DNA of 64,000 nucleotides. It comes from Furcasterigmium furcatum. Lineage: Eukaryota; Ascomycota; Sordariomycetes; Glomerellales; Plectosphaerellaceae. The DNA lies in the NCBI GenBank assembly GCA_001599815.1, contig BCIA01000007.1, forward strand, positions 496,001-560,000, written 5' to 3'. This document shows, in pieces, positions 11,965-23,109 of this stretch; position 1 is the first letter of the stretch, and the number at the start of each line of letters is the position of its first letter. Made by a program: the position numbers and the translations under genes. The notes beneath the pieces were generated by a model. That model saw nothing but the letters and a program-made list of their open reading frames with translations. It was not told the DNA's origin and did not search any database.

Positions 11965-12810
11965 GGTGCTGAAGGCTTACTTGGACCTGTAAGAATATTG
12001 TTGGCTGAGTATGAAATGGTCAGCTCATGTGGCGAGGTACGGTTTGAATTTATAAGAGGCACGAGCGCAAGTTCAGTGAACCAACCGCCAGACATTCCTT
12101 GTCGGACGCCCAGGGCCAAGAGCTACTAGCGGCCGATGTTGCCTGGAATGCCTAGAGGTGATGGGCCCATTCGGGTCCTGTCGACTATCCGAGGTGGCTG
12201 GAACGAGATTGCGGTCTTGTGTCTGCTTGGCAGACGGTCTTGAGTAGCTATCACGATGGCTTGCATCCATGTCTACTATTCATGTGTCTCACCGCTGACT
12301 CTTTTCAGAGTATCCGACTGTGAAACTGGATCAACATTATCGCGAAGTTGGCGTGTTTCCGCTAGAATCTTTTCTGGAGCTCTACCGGTAGTCGTGGTAA
12401 AGATAATGGTCTTGCCTGCAGCTTGCCCTGGGAGATAAGTAAGGGCTGGACCTGGGATCATACTTCTGCTGCTTCCGCTGATATCTATCCTGTGACTTCG
12501 AAAAGCCTCTTCGCTCTTTTATCCATACGATTCTCAATCTTCGCGCACCTGAATATCAAGTCATAAGTCGAGTCTTAACAGTCAGACGGGGCTCTGCTCT
12601 CGATTGGTGTGGAATGGGTGTGAGACGCGAAGTTTGAATCGGAACTATTGGCTCAACCTGATTCTCCAGATCGCTGAGAAACTCACGGCGACATTGAATG
12701 GGCCACTTCTCGTCACCGCATGCAGGTGTCCATGGATGATTTGTTCAGCTGCTGCATCTGTTTTGGGCCAGAGCCCGACGTTGACAACCCCCTCACTTGA
12801 TCGATCATAG
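11965..12810. other. intergenic, possibly with decayed coding sequence
   Basis: No intact gene is seen. A frame at 12604-12810 is in phase with the hydrolase fragment that follows, separated by a TAG at 12808-12810, so part of it may be further remnant sequence. Confidence 0.35.
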
Positions 12811-13062
12811 GATCAGGCTCCGAGCAGAAACGTCGCCTTGACCGGGGAGGCCAGCGTGCACATCACCTACGACCACTGCATCATTGATTACCTCAAGCAC
12901 GTCGGCGGAAGCCCTGAGTGGATCAAGCTGGAGGACCTCGGTATCAAGGGCAACGGTGATTTCCTCCACCAGGAGCTGAACAGCGATGATATCGCCGGTG
13001 TTGTTCTGAATTGGATCAACGATGCCGATGCTCGAGGCGGTAGTCAAGCTAGACTTCAGTGA
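12811..13062 (+). pseudogene. C-terminal fragment of a secreted-type alpha/beta hydrolase
   Basis: About 84 codons read as the C-terminal end of a fungal alpha/beta hydrolase (lipase/carboxylesterase-like): TGEAS, then HITYDHCIIDYLKHVG, WIKLEDLGIKGNG and a final VVLNWIND. The rest of the enzyme (nucleophile elbow, N-terminal core, signal peptide) is absent upstream, and an in-frame TAG precedes the fragment. From memory of the family, the catalytic His normally follows the GNG; here that position is Asp (GNGDF). Truncation plus loss of the catalytic residue argue for a relic. The family call rests on motif recognition only. Confidence 0.5.
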
Positions 13063-13450
13063 ACAGTCCCATATTTACCTGGTGGGCGGATGTCAAGATG
13101 CACCATCCCGCTTCTCTTCGCACACGGATGTCCTTCATGTCGTAGCTGTCGATTTTAACATGGTGAAGATTATCTACTCCTTGGTTTGTTGTGGGTTTGG
13201 AGGCCAACGCCAAGATACGACTCGTAGTGGACCAGGACTTATCCGCGTCCTATTACGCGTATTCAAGGATTTGAGTCCTCCAGGTACCAGTGGTAGGACT
13301 TTGCCAACCAGCTATAACAGAACTGCACCCTGCTCACTCCATGGAATAGTACTTAGTCAGCGATCATGGTGATTGGTCCGCCTAACCTTTATATCTGCTG
13401 CACAGGTTTGGTGCAAGTCCCGCGGCACATTGCCCACTTCAACCACCGCC
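13063..13450. other. intergenic spacer
   Basis: Likely promoter of the following plus-strand gene. No motif stands out. Confidence 0.45.
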
Positions 13451-14281
13451 ATGGCGCCATCTCTCGACTTCCAGAAGCTCCTCGCCAACGCTCGCAAGTT
13501 GGTCCCTTTTCTCCCGCCGACGCCCATCTCACCTCGTGAGGCCAAAGAGCAGGATGCGTCGCTACTTTGCAGCCATCTCCCCCCCGAGCTCCGCCAGATG
13601 ATCTGGGACACGTATTTCCGAGGCCATGTGGTTCACATCTACCGATCGTACAAGCGACTTCGTGGCAGAGAATGCTTGAAACCGGATGACGGCTTAACAT
13701 TGGGCCCTCATTTCGGAGTCTGCGGTCTTCCGGCAAACATTCTGTGCGGCCATTTATGGCTACTATTGACGTGCAAGCAGCTGTACGTCTCCTGTCCCAT
13801 CTGTTCACGTGCCTCTACTGACCATCTAATCAGCTACTTTGAATGCATCTCTACTCTTTACCGAGAGACTCTCTTTGAATTCTCACATGCTCCGGGGCTC
13901 GTCCCCGTCATGTCCGAACGCCTTCCGGCTATTCACATCAACCGCATTTCCCGGGTCCATCTTATCTGGGAGCTCTACCATCCCTTCGTATTCAAGTCGA
14001 AAAGGAAACGCGAGAATGAGACTCTCTGGGAGAACATTTGGCCCGCCCTGGCTGCCATGGAAGGACTCCAGTGGCTGACAGTCGAGTTGACGCTTGCTCG
14101 GACGGTAGTAGACACCACGTACTTTACGGAAGTCGAGTCCACCATGTGGGAGCCGGTCAAGAAGGTGACTCGTCCTTCGCATTTCGAGCTTATTCTTCCT
14201 TTCCCTGCCGCAGACTCAACGCGGGAGGAGACACTTCCATGTACTATTATTCGCCGGTTGAGGAGCTCTGATTTCCACTAG
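13451..14281 (+). CDS. DUF7730-like protein
   Basis: Two exons (13451-13782 and 13834-14281) encode 259 residues. The 51-nt intron (GTACGT donor, TACTGAC branch, ATCAG acceptor) is a multiple of three, so the frame also reads through it. Splicing yields the expected CKQLYFECISTLYRETLFEF junction. Residues about 38-48 carry LPPELRQMIWDTYF, a motif common in the large Pezizomycotina family now called DUF7730. Later parts (INRISRVHLIWEL, ALAAMEGLQWLTVEL) fit the same family. The ATG at 13451 has a good context and starts a basic N-terminus. Function is unknown; these proteins are expanded in plant-associated fungi. Confidence 0.68.
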   Translation: MAPSLDFQKLLANARKLVPFLPPTPISPREAKEQDASLLCSHLPPELRQMIWDTYFRGHVVHIYRSYKRLRGRECLKPDDGLTLGPHFGVCGLPANILCGHLWLLLTCKQLYVSCPICSRASTDHLISYFECISTLYRETLFEFSHAPGLVPVMSERLPAIHINRISRVHLIWELYHPFVFKSKRKRENETLWENIWPALAAMEGLQWLTVELTLARTVVDTTYFTEVESTMWEPVKKVTRPSHFELILPFPAADSTREETLPCTIIRRLRSSDFH

Positions 14282-14571
14282 GGGATAACCGAAATGGCTT
14301 CAAAGAAGAATCAGTCCTTCATTCCAGTAAGAACTTACCGACCTCGATGAACCAAATACTCGTACTGGTCACGGTGAATAAGGGGCAAGAAAATTCAGCG
14401 CCGGGGCAAGACCTCAGCAAAACCGTTGTATTCGGCAGTCTACGACTGCTCGACTGCCTTCAGCGAGAGAAAGTTAGACGATGCAGCTCAAAGCTGCTAC
14501 TTTGGGGAGCAATGAGAGCTCGAGTGACACCCTGTGCTGCAATAAGAGTGCAATCCTAATGATCGCGCGCT

Positions 14572-16382
14572 CTACATCTTGGCCACCTCCTGAGCTGCGG
14601 CGGCGTTGCGGAGCTGAATATCCGTCTGGTACGTCCTGAACTTCCTGGCGGGGACCCCCTTGGAAAACATCTCGTCGAGCTCCTGGTACGAACGCCCGGA
14701 GGTCTCCGGCTGGTAGAACCACAGGTAGATGCTGGAGAGGACCGAAAGACCGCCAAAGACAAAGCCGACCCTGGCACCCAGGTTTCCGCGGTCGGGGTTG
14801 AACATGTACGGGATCGCAAACTGCCACATGACGTTGAGCGAGGCGCTCATCGCGTACCCGAGCGCAACGGTCTTGACTCGCAGACGGGAGGTGGACACTT
14901 CGGCGAGCAGCGAGAAGCCCGTGGAGCCGATCGTCAGGTTGTACATCCAGCTGAAGATCAGGATGAAGGCTACTGTGCCCTGGACCATGGGCACATCCTT
15001 GCTGGTTCCGAGGCCACCTGTAATCAGCAGGGTCGCCGTCAGGGCCATGACACCGTAGACGGTCAGGGTACGCCGTCCCACGAAATCCACCAGCCCGACG
15101 GCCATGAGGTTTCCGATAATCGACACGACAGGCTGAATGATCTGAAGAGTGTAGCTCATCTGAGTCGAGTAGCCGGCAAGTTGAAGGTAGTAAGTGAAAT
15201 ATCCGGCGACGAAAGTGATGCCAGTGAATGCCTGAATGGTCTTGGGCATGACACTGATGATGGTACGTCGGAGGTTTGACTTGCGGAAGCACTCCAGGTA
15301 TGTAGCTCCTTCGGTTTCAGCACGGGACTGTTCGAGGGTCTGCCTGAGAAGCGCAAGCTTGCTCTCCGCCTCGAGGTCCTTGTAGCCGAGCTTCTTCAAG
15401 CTTCTCAGAGCCCTCTCATTCTTGCCCACGGAAACCAACCAGGTAGGCGACCTGCCAATAAGTTAGGCTCCCTCTTCACGAGAACATGGGGGAAAGCAGC
15501 TCTTACTCGGGCATGAAGGGGACGAGAAGAATGGCGACAGCCGCGAAACCCCACTGGGCGCAGAAGACGGTGCGATATGCCCACGCAGTATCAACCTGTC
15601 CAGTATAGCGGATAATGATGAAGGCAACCAGGGGACCGATGCCGTAGGAGACACCAACACCACACGTGAAAGCACCTCTCGTTCCGAGGGGGCTGATCTA
15701 TCCAAGTCTAAGTATGTCTGTACGAACCCGTGGCGAACTGTCTGGGTGTTTCTTCGAAAGGCATACCTCTCCGATATAACCGACCATGATAGTGCCAACC
15801 GTGCCGACCATCAACCCGTTGAGCAGCTTGCCAGCGAAGAACACCGGGGGCGTAACTGCGATGAATTCAAGGGCAACGGCAATGAAGGAGATCGCTAGGG
15901 CTCCGAAGAGGGTCAGTTGACGGCCGATGCGGTCTGCAATCTCTCCGGAAACGAGGGCGGCGATGGTAGCGCTGTAAAGGGACCCGAGTTAGCAACTAAA
16001 GAACCAGGGCTAGAATAGAAGAAAGAAACGAGACTTACGTGGCGACTGGGGCCGAGTTGAAGGAGGACTGCCAATGAGCCTCCAAAACGTACTGGCCCTC
16101 TTCGAACTCGTAGCCAAAGTCTTTGCGGAATTTCGGGATGCCGACAATGGCGTTGGCGGCCTGGACATCGAAGCTCAGACAGATGATGCACCACAGGGCA
16201 TAGAAGCACCAGACGCATGCCCATGGGTAGATGCGAAGGGATTTCCACATGCCACTGTCATGTTCCTCCTGGTCCTTGGCGTGGGCGAGCTGGTTGTCGG
16301 CAGCGGCTTGTTGCTGGTGCTCAAGCGCTTCGGCGCCGCCACTGGCGTGGGGATCGGTCTTCTTCTCGATAGCTTCGGACAT
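14572..16382 (-). CDS. MFS sugar transporter, alpha-glucoside permease type
   Basis: Four exons (16382-16039, 15971-15767, 15697-15507, 15451-14572) encode 539 residues with about twelve membrane segments. Sugar-porter signatures are present: GEIADRIGRQ after TM2, PESPTWLV after TM6, VDFVGRRTL in the second half and the PETSGRSYQELDEMF tail. The N-terminus is hydrophilic with YPWACVWCFYALWCIICLSFD before TM1, as in maltose/general alpha-glucoside permeases. Family role: H+-coupled uptake of di- or oligosaccharides at the plasma membrane. All introns have clear donors, branch sites and acceptors. The gene is divergent from the Sde182-like gene across about 870 nt, so co-regulation is possible. 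Exact sugar specificity cannot be read. Confidence 0.9.
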
Positions 16383-17252
16383 GGTGGTCGAGCGCTGTTC
16401 TTAGCAGTGGGGAGAGATTGAAAAGAAGGTGATGTGGAGTTGTGCTCTGAGCAACAGGAACGATGCACCTATGGTGCCTTTATAAAGACTGGCTGGCGTC
16501 TCAGACCATGCCTCGCGCTTGTATCGAGCCACCAGTGGATAGGTTTACCGGTTTAGGACGTCCCAGGAACTAGATTGCCTCGGGTCAAGGTGACGCATGT
16601 TCAGGAGTTTCGCTTGTCCGGCCTGTTTACCCCGGAAAATATTAGTCTGGGCGAGACTTGGGCGTGGGGTGCTGCTTGGGGATGCTCCACGCGACCAAAG
16701 TCCCGGTTTCCTGGTCTTCATCAGTCTGATTGGAGGAAACAATTTGACCCTCCCCCGGAACTTATGTCTGGATTAGTGCTGAAACCATGCACCTCGCGTG
16801 GCCAAGCTGCCAATGATATCGCCGGACATGGACATCAAGTCCGCCGCTCGACTTCGCCCGATGGAAAATCCTCCCCGGATCAGCCATATCGGTTGCTGGA
16901 GCCTATCCATGCCATTTCCGCTTTTTCTATCTTATTAAACGCTTCAGAATGCCTGTTTCGGGAGGGTTACTGTTCCCGAATCGAGCTTCGCGTGCAGCGA
17001 CGTGCTTAGCACTTCCGCTTGAGAGCTGGCCGAAGCGCTTCAAGCAACAAAGGTGCTCCGGGGGCGGGCAAACTCCCAGCCGCGGGCCGCACTTCCTCCT
17101 CGGGCCATGGATATATCTTACCTTCCTCTCCCCCCTTTCTATCTTCTCGTCGCCCAAGTAGAGCTATCTTAGTCTCACCCGAAGCAGTCCTTCGCTCGCA
17201 TCATTTGCCCAGCCTACATATATCCTACTACATTGCCAATTTGCGAGCAGCC
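16383..17252. promoter_or_regulatory. divergent promoter, sugar transporter / Sde182-like gene
   Basis: An 870-nt intergenic region serves both genes. A TATAAAG at 16481-16487 lies about 100 nt upstream of the transporter ATG, and a GGATATATC stretch near 17107 lies about 145 nt upstream of the other gene. No open frame here has supporting evidence. Confidence 0.4.
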
Positions 17253-18768
17253 ATGGCGTCATCTACCCGCGGGCCCTCGTCCCTCCACACATTTGAGAAC
17301 AAGCCACGCGTTTTCATCCTGACGGACATCACCAACGAGCCCGATGACGCCGAGTCATTCTGTCGATACTTGACGTATTCAAACCAGTTCCAGACGGAAG
17401 GCGTTGTTGCCACGACGTCCGTCTGGCTCCAGGAGTCGGTCGCGCCTGAGAACCTTCACCAGATCTTGAACGGCTACGAGAAGGTTGTCGATAACCTCAA
17501 CGCCCATGCCCACCCGAGCTACCAATATCCGTCAGTCGAGTCGCTGAGGAAACTCGTCAGCACCGGCCCTCCTGTACGCATTACCCACTGACGTCTCTAC
17601 TTTGTTCGTCTTTGTGGCTGACCCTGAAGTGAAGGTATACGGAATGGATGGTGTGGGTGATGATATCCCACTCAGCGACGGGGGGAAACTGCTTCTGGAG
17701 CGATTGGAACACCCCTCGTCTGACCCCATCTGGGTCTTGGTTTGGGGTGGAGTCAACGTGCTCGCCCAAGTGTTGCACAACATCCGGGACCGTCCAGACG
17801 CCGCCGACTTGCGTGCCAAGATCCGCGTGTACGCCATCTCCGACCAGGACGACTGTGGTGGCTGGATCAGACAGCAGTGGCCCGAGATTTTCTACATTTG
17901 CTCCCTTCACGGCTGGAATCAGTACGCCCTCGCCACTTGGGCCGGCATTTCAGGACATGGCCCCGGCGAGGAAGGGGGCCCAGATGAGAGCAAGGTCACA
18001 AAGGAGTGGGTGAAGGAGCATATCCAGATTGGGCCCCTGGGCGCCGAGTACCCCGATGCTCAGTACATCTTCGAGGGAGACACCCCGACTTTCCTATACC
18101 TCATCCAGAACGGCCTGGGGGTCCCAGAAGAACCTCACTGCGGATCTTGGGGCGGCCGGTATGTGCCGGTCAATATCAGCAACAAGGGGCTCCCTCGACG
18201 TGGGCACTTTTCGGACACGGTCGACGCCGTTGTAGGAAGGGATGGAAGGCTGTATAAGAACAACCGAGCGACGATCTGGAGGTGGCGAAACACCTTCCAG
18301 GAAGACTTCGCTGCTCGTATGCAGTGGACCCTCACTTCGGACTTCGCTCAGGTCAACCACCACCCTGTTATCATCGTCAACGGCCAGGGCGGTCTGCGCC
18401 CGATCGTTATGGAGGTGGATGCGGGCTCCACCATCAGCTTGGATGCTTCCGCGACGTATGATCCCGACGGCGACAACTTGACCTTCAAGTGGTGGCAGTA
18501 CCGAGAGCCTAGTTCCACGCAGACATATCGCATGCACGAACTCACGGACCTCGGCATCAAGCACCTGGACAGCGAGGGGAAGCAGGTCGAGGTATCGATT
18601 GCTCCGGCTGAGCTGTCCTGCAAGCTTGCCAAGAAAAATATTCGACTCGAGCGTGGAGTCTTCCTGCATCTCATCCTCGAGGTCCAGGACAGCGGCTCGC
18701 CACCGCTCACGAGCTATAGGAGGATAGTACTGCAGCCCGTGGATAGAAACTGGGTAGCTACAGAGTAA
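17253..18768 (+). CDS. Sde182-type cellulose-binding / nucleoside-hydrolase-like protein (DUF1593)
   Basis: Two exons (17253-17573 and 17635-18768) encode 484 residues. The N-terminal domain begins with RVFILTDITNEPDDAES, the Asp-rich signature of the nucleoside-hydrolase-like Sde182/DUF1593 domain, and continues with YGMDGVGDDIPLSDGG, WVLVWGGVNVLAQVL and ISDQDDCGGWIRQQWPEIFY. From about residue 355 a C-terminal beta domain follows (DAGSTISLDASATYDPDGD, LTFKWWQY), matching the Sde182 C-terminal module. In bacteria related proteins bind cellulose; the fungal reaction is not established. No signal peptide is visible at the chosen ATG, and no better upstream start was found. It is divergent from an alpha-glucoside-type transporter, which suggests a role in carbohydrate use. 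Confidence 0.83.
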
Positions 18769-19582
18769 TGCGCCACCTTAGAGATAGAGTGAGGACATAG
18801 ATTGAATAGTGCGGATAGAAACATCTTCAAGCGTGCCCCAGCCAGCCCCAGCCGCCCTATCCACCTGGACCTCCCGCTTCAACCCTTGATGTCCGACTTT
18901 CTCCCTTTTTAATACCCAAACCGAACTACAGCAAACTAGGGAGAGTTCGGCTCGGCCCGGTCCGAAAGTTCCGCTGACAAATGCGCACTTTGGCTTTATG
19001 AATGCCCTATTTCTCGCTGTTCATGTGCGTCGGGGACCCTGTGACGGGAGAGGCCATCTGAATCAAGGAAGTGCTGAGTGAAGAGGTAAGCACTAACTTG
19101 AATCGAGAAGCCGGCAATGTCTGGCTCCACGCGCGTTTGAGAACCTGTGCACCCATTGAAGTTGAAGACGCGTAGTGGCTGAGTAAGAGTCTTGTGACTG
19201 ATGCATGCCGATTAATCATTGGATCCTTATTACTTTCCCGTCTACAACACATGCATATCGGGGAGCGCTCTCCGTGCCGTAAGTGGCCAGCGAGACTTCA
19301 GTCGGGCAACAACCTTTCGCTTTCGCTTCGACAATGTGACATCCATGTAGTATCCGTTGATTAAGCCAAGATTTCAAGCCGTCCCGTGACTGGGCGCATG
19401 TACGAGCTTCTAGATGCGTATTCCCGGACTTAACTTCGCTCTACTGCCCGTAGGAGAGGGAAGAACTACATAAACTGTACGTTAGAACGCCGGAGTGGAT
19501 TGGAATAGGATCCAAACAGCCATCATTGAGATTCATTTTCTCTCCATATCTTGGACTCGAAACATCTGAAACTACGATCAAG
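18769..19582. other. intergenic region, no gene seen
   Basis: It holds the 3' flank of the Sde182-like gene and the promoter of the next gene. No repeat, RNA gene or supported open frame was found. Confidence 0.5.
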
Positions 19583-20098
19583 ATGCGTTTCTTTTCTGCT
19601 GCTGCCACCATCGCCGCTGCGGCGGTTTCCGTCGCCCATGCCCAGGACATCTGTGACGCCCTGGACCCGGCCGACGCAGACAAAGTCTCGTTCCAATATC
19701 GCGTCTCTTGCGAAAATGACGCATCGGACTGTGTCGAGGCCTGCGTCACCTTCTTCAACTCGCCCAACGAATGCACCGCGTCGATTGGCGACTTCGACGG
19801 CGACGAGGGGCTCTGGGTCTACGATGTCCTCCAAGCCCAGACGTTCAAGTCCGGCCAGGATGCGACCAGTTCGTGGAGGGACTGGACTGCCAGCTTCGCG
19901 CCTGGCACGACTTCGCTCCCCGACCCGGACCCGCGGTGGCCCGGCACGGGGATCTACGGAGTCTGGGACACGGGGCTGTTCGGGTTTGTTTACGACATTC
20001 CGCGCGAGCAGCGTTTCGTTCCCGATCGTATTCAGTTCGCTATCCGCTTCGCGGACACGGAAGAGGTTCAGGCCATCTTCGTCGATGCCACCTGCTGA
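19583..20098 (+). CDS. secreted protein of unknown family
   Basis: A single exon encodes 171 residues. Residues 1-19 (MRFFSAAATIAAAAVSVAHA) form a clear signal peptide, followed by QDIC. The mature part has cysteines in DICD, VSCEND, DCVEACV, NECTAS and a terminal TC, and many aromatic residues (WVYDVLQAQ, WRDWTASF, IYGVWDTGLFGFVYD). The in-frame ATG at 19526 would put 19 extra residues before the signal, so 19583 is preferred. Size and cysteines suggest a small extracellular protein, perhaps an effector or a wall protein. No family is recognised. A TGC TGA end leaves Cys as the last residue. Confidence 0.72.
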   Translation: MRFFSAAATIAAAAVSVAHAQDICDALDPADADKVSFQYRVSCENDASDCVEACVTFFNSPNECTASIGDFDGDEGLWVYDVLQAQTFKSGQDATSSWRDWTASFAPGTTSLPDPDPRWPGTGIYGVWDTGLFGFVYDIPREQRFVPDRIQFAIRFADTEEVQAIFVDATC

Positions 20099-20746
20099 GC
20101 CGCTCCCTTTGCCCACCACTCGCCACATGCACCGATGCTCCAGGTTGGGGGGTTCATAGCTTCGAGTCGCGGGTAGAGAAGCAGAACAATCACAGTCCCA
20201 CGACCGATTGGTCATGTAGTTTTGTCTCAAACCGTTTGATTGATGCAGTTGACGGTGATCCTTAACCATAGGATAGATTCACCACAGGTGATATGCTCTG
20301 CGCGTTCATAAGTACCTCGCCATTGTATAACAGCCCAAAGTGCCCTCAATGTCAGGTGGAAGGAACTCTGTATTGTAACAGGGTGGTGCAGACAGCAGCT
20401 TGGAGGCTTACTTACGTAAGCAATAGAGCCGTAATTAGATAGCTGTTGCTCTGGCCACCACTTAGCAAAAATTCAACGCACGTACACACCACGATATGGC
20501 CCCTACGAGTGATGGCTGCTACCCTCTTGAACCCCGATTCTGAGCTGACCTTTGAAGCTATTCAGATCAGCTCAACGGGGTAGCCCTGATCAACCGTGCC
20601 CTCGCCCAATTATCTATTTTGTTGCCCTGGAAGAGGTGTGGATTAGTTCCTGTTGTCGGGTCAGGCTGTACTCAGCCTGCATCGAGTCCGGCTCGCCACC
20701 ACTCTCACCACTGACTCCGGTTCCCGACTCATACTAAACGACCCCC

Positions 20747-20793
<47 letters not shown>

Positions 20794-21041
20794 AAAAAAC
20801 CCCCCCCCCCCCCCCCCCCCCCCCCCCGATTCTGTTAAAGTATGCTGCGCCGAAATGCGTATTGGATATTGTCTAATACTTATAATAAATCAACAGCTGC
20901 TTCTGATCCGCTATCAGCTAAATAGACCCCCGACTTCTTCCAGCTAGCCCTCCTCAGCTCTTGCTAATCTCCACTCCTCTCTTAACGTACTTGTTCTTTT
21001 GACGTTCGAAAAGTCCGGACATCTAAAGCGGACCACACACA
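20099..21041. other. intergenic region containing a poly-C block
   Basis: No gene is supported. The striking feature is the homopolymer block at 20748-20827, listed separately. Confidence 0.5.
20748..20827. repeat. poly-C / A8 / poly-C homopolymer block
   Basis: There are 44 C (20748-20791), then 8 A, then 28 C. It is preceded by ACCCCCT. Such a pure G/C homopolymer is unusual in this genome context. It may be an unstable simple repeat, or an artefact of dark-cycle poly-G reads or gap closure. Confidence 0.85.
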
Positions 21042-22198
21042 CTACAGAGCGGGAACAAATGTCGCAGCCATTGTCATGGCGCCAAGCAGTAGCCACACAA
21101 CTCGAAGCCCCGGCGCAGCGTCGTCATCACCACCGCCGTCGCCATCACCGCCGCCCGAGTCTTCACCGTTATCGTTGCTAGGAATAGCATCCACATCGAT
21201 CCGCTCGCCGCTGTGCTCGACCGGCTCTGGCCGGACGCAGACGAGGTGGAGGTCTATGTCGTCGTAATTCCGAGGTCGCGTGGACGGAAATCGCGTGGCG
21301 ATGCCAACAGCCGCCCAGGTCATCTGCTCCTCGGCAGACATCCACATCAGTTCATTGGTCCATGGATATGATGCATTGCCGGATACTCTGGGTAGGGAAC
21401 GGTAGCCTATAGAGTTTTCGAAGGAGTATTCGTATTCGCTCAATAATCCGTCTGCGAAAGAAGATGATGCCACGAGTTAGCTGACAGATCTCAACATGTG
21501 CCGATTGTATTCCAAGTACTTATGATTCCTTGTTGTAGTCAGGGGTAAAAGGAGTGGAGGAAGGGGCGTCTTAGGGTGAATTCAAATAGGGCAAGACGAA
21601 AAAGACGAGGAGAAGGAACAAACATACAGCCAGTCAAACCGGTCATGCTGTAGGCCTTCTCAAAGATCCCAGTCGGGCAGCTGAGATTAGTCAAGGGTGT
21701 CTCGCGGAACTTGTCCACGGTGCTGAACGTAGTCAAAGGATAGTCATCCGCGTGAATGACAGACCACTTCAGAATGTCGATGAGGTTAGCCGCGCACTCC
21801 TTTCCCAGAAGGCCGTCGCAACCATTATTCCCGCCCCCAACAGTCCCAGACGTGTTGGTGAAGAGCACGGCAACGTCGCTACTGCGGTTGGCCGAGCGGT
21901 CAATGTTGACAGTCGAGTTGTCGTAAGACAGCCATGCCTTGAGGCGGTTCACATCGCCGTCGTAGCCCGAAGGAGTGCCCATAAGGCTGGAGGATATCTC
22001 ATCGTTGAAGTAGACTCTGAAACCGTATGCGAATTTTAGTGGTTCGTCGAAGATGGGATTGAACTCGAAAGTTGCTTCGCCGTAGGCATCGATGCAGTCG
22101 TCGTCGAGGTAGTGGTCGCATGCACCTTGGGCTGATACTTGTCCTGAATAGAGGCTGAGCGCAAGGGCAGCCAGGCCCAGTCCGTTGAGTCTCATCAT
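21042..22198 (-). CDS. GPI-anchored secreted protein of unknown family
   Basis: Two exons (22198-21628 and 21451-21042; intron of 176 nt with GTATGT donor and TCGCAG acceptor) encode 326 residues. The start MMRLNGLGLAALALSLYSG begins a signal peptide ending near VSAQ. The mature protein has N-glycosylation sequons (NST, NRS, NTS, NLS, NAS) and cysteines in GACDHY, DDCIDAY, NGCDG, KECAAN and SCPTG. Near the C-terminus a Gly/Asp-rich linker (about residues 290-305) leads into a hydrophobic tail (RVVWLLLGAMTMAATFVPAL), the layout of a GPI-attachment signal. It is therefore probably anchored at the plasma membrane or wall. No enzymatic motif is recognised. An ATG at 22240 is in frame but would bury the signal peptide. 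Confidence 0.75.
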
Positions 22199-23109
22199 GG
22201 CTTGGATGGGTTCGGGGCTCTCAAGCGAACATATACACAAGCAGACACAACGGTCGGGAGAAGACCGAAAGGGACGACAGATCTAAATAAGCTTTTCTTC
22301 CAAGCCTTGGTCCTCCCTCCAGTTGAGAGTATTATGGTGCGATGTTGTAGGTACGTATCATTTGTGGCCCGGGCGGTGTTCAGGAGCAGAATTCGTCGCA
22401 TTGATTGGGTCCCTCACCATTGCGACGGCGGGAAATCGTGCCGCGCTGACTTGCATGTTGGCTCGGCCTGGTACAAGTACTGTACACACACCACGGGCCA
22501 AGTATAACCGCCATTTTGATAACGATGGGCCCCGTTCTTTTGCACAAATTTGATCATTAGAGGTGTGAATGGATCATGGTAGATTAATACATGTGAGAGA
22601 GCCTGCAGAAGAAGGGCCTGGGATGCGACTTGTGATCGAGAAGAAGAATCGAGAGCGAGCGCCCGATGACCGACGATTCTGTGGTCAAATCGATTCACAG
22701 TCGTGTGCCGAGTAACCATATGTCGCGGCCCTGGACCTTCCGTTATATCATGATGCAGTATATTCCAAGGCCGTTGAATGACGAGGCCGGCTCGTCCCGT
22801 TCCCGCATCGTGCACAGTAAAGCCGGTGACTCTTCTGGGTGAGACGGCAATTCACTGGATCCAGACCGAGGCAAATCTCGCAAACCCACCCGTGTCTTGT
22901 TTCAGTCTAGGCTCAACACAGCTCTAACCCGCAGCATCACAATCTCCGTTCATGAATTCGCGTAACACCAGACTAGATTCGACTGTTGAGGGATGCGATT
23001 GGTCTTTCCTTTCCGATGTTGCCTGACGAAATAAGTAGAATGGTCACGTAACTAGCCGGCTATCCTCTTTCTTTTAGATGCTCCCTTAGGCTGCCATTAC
23101 CGGGCGCCA
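22199..23109. other. intergenic region, no gene seen
   Basis: It carries the upstream region of the GPI-protein gene. No supported coding sequence, repeat or RNA gene was found. Confidence 0.5.

Noticed and set aside
19523..20269. 248-codon minus-strand frame over the secreted-protein gene
   Set aside because: The sense frame has a clean signal peptide and ordered cysteines; the antisense frame is Arg/Val/Gly-rich without features.
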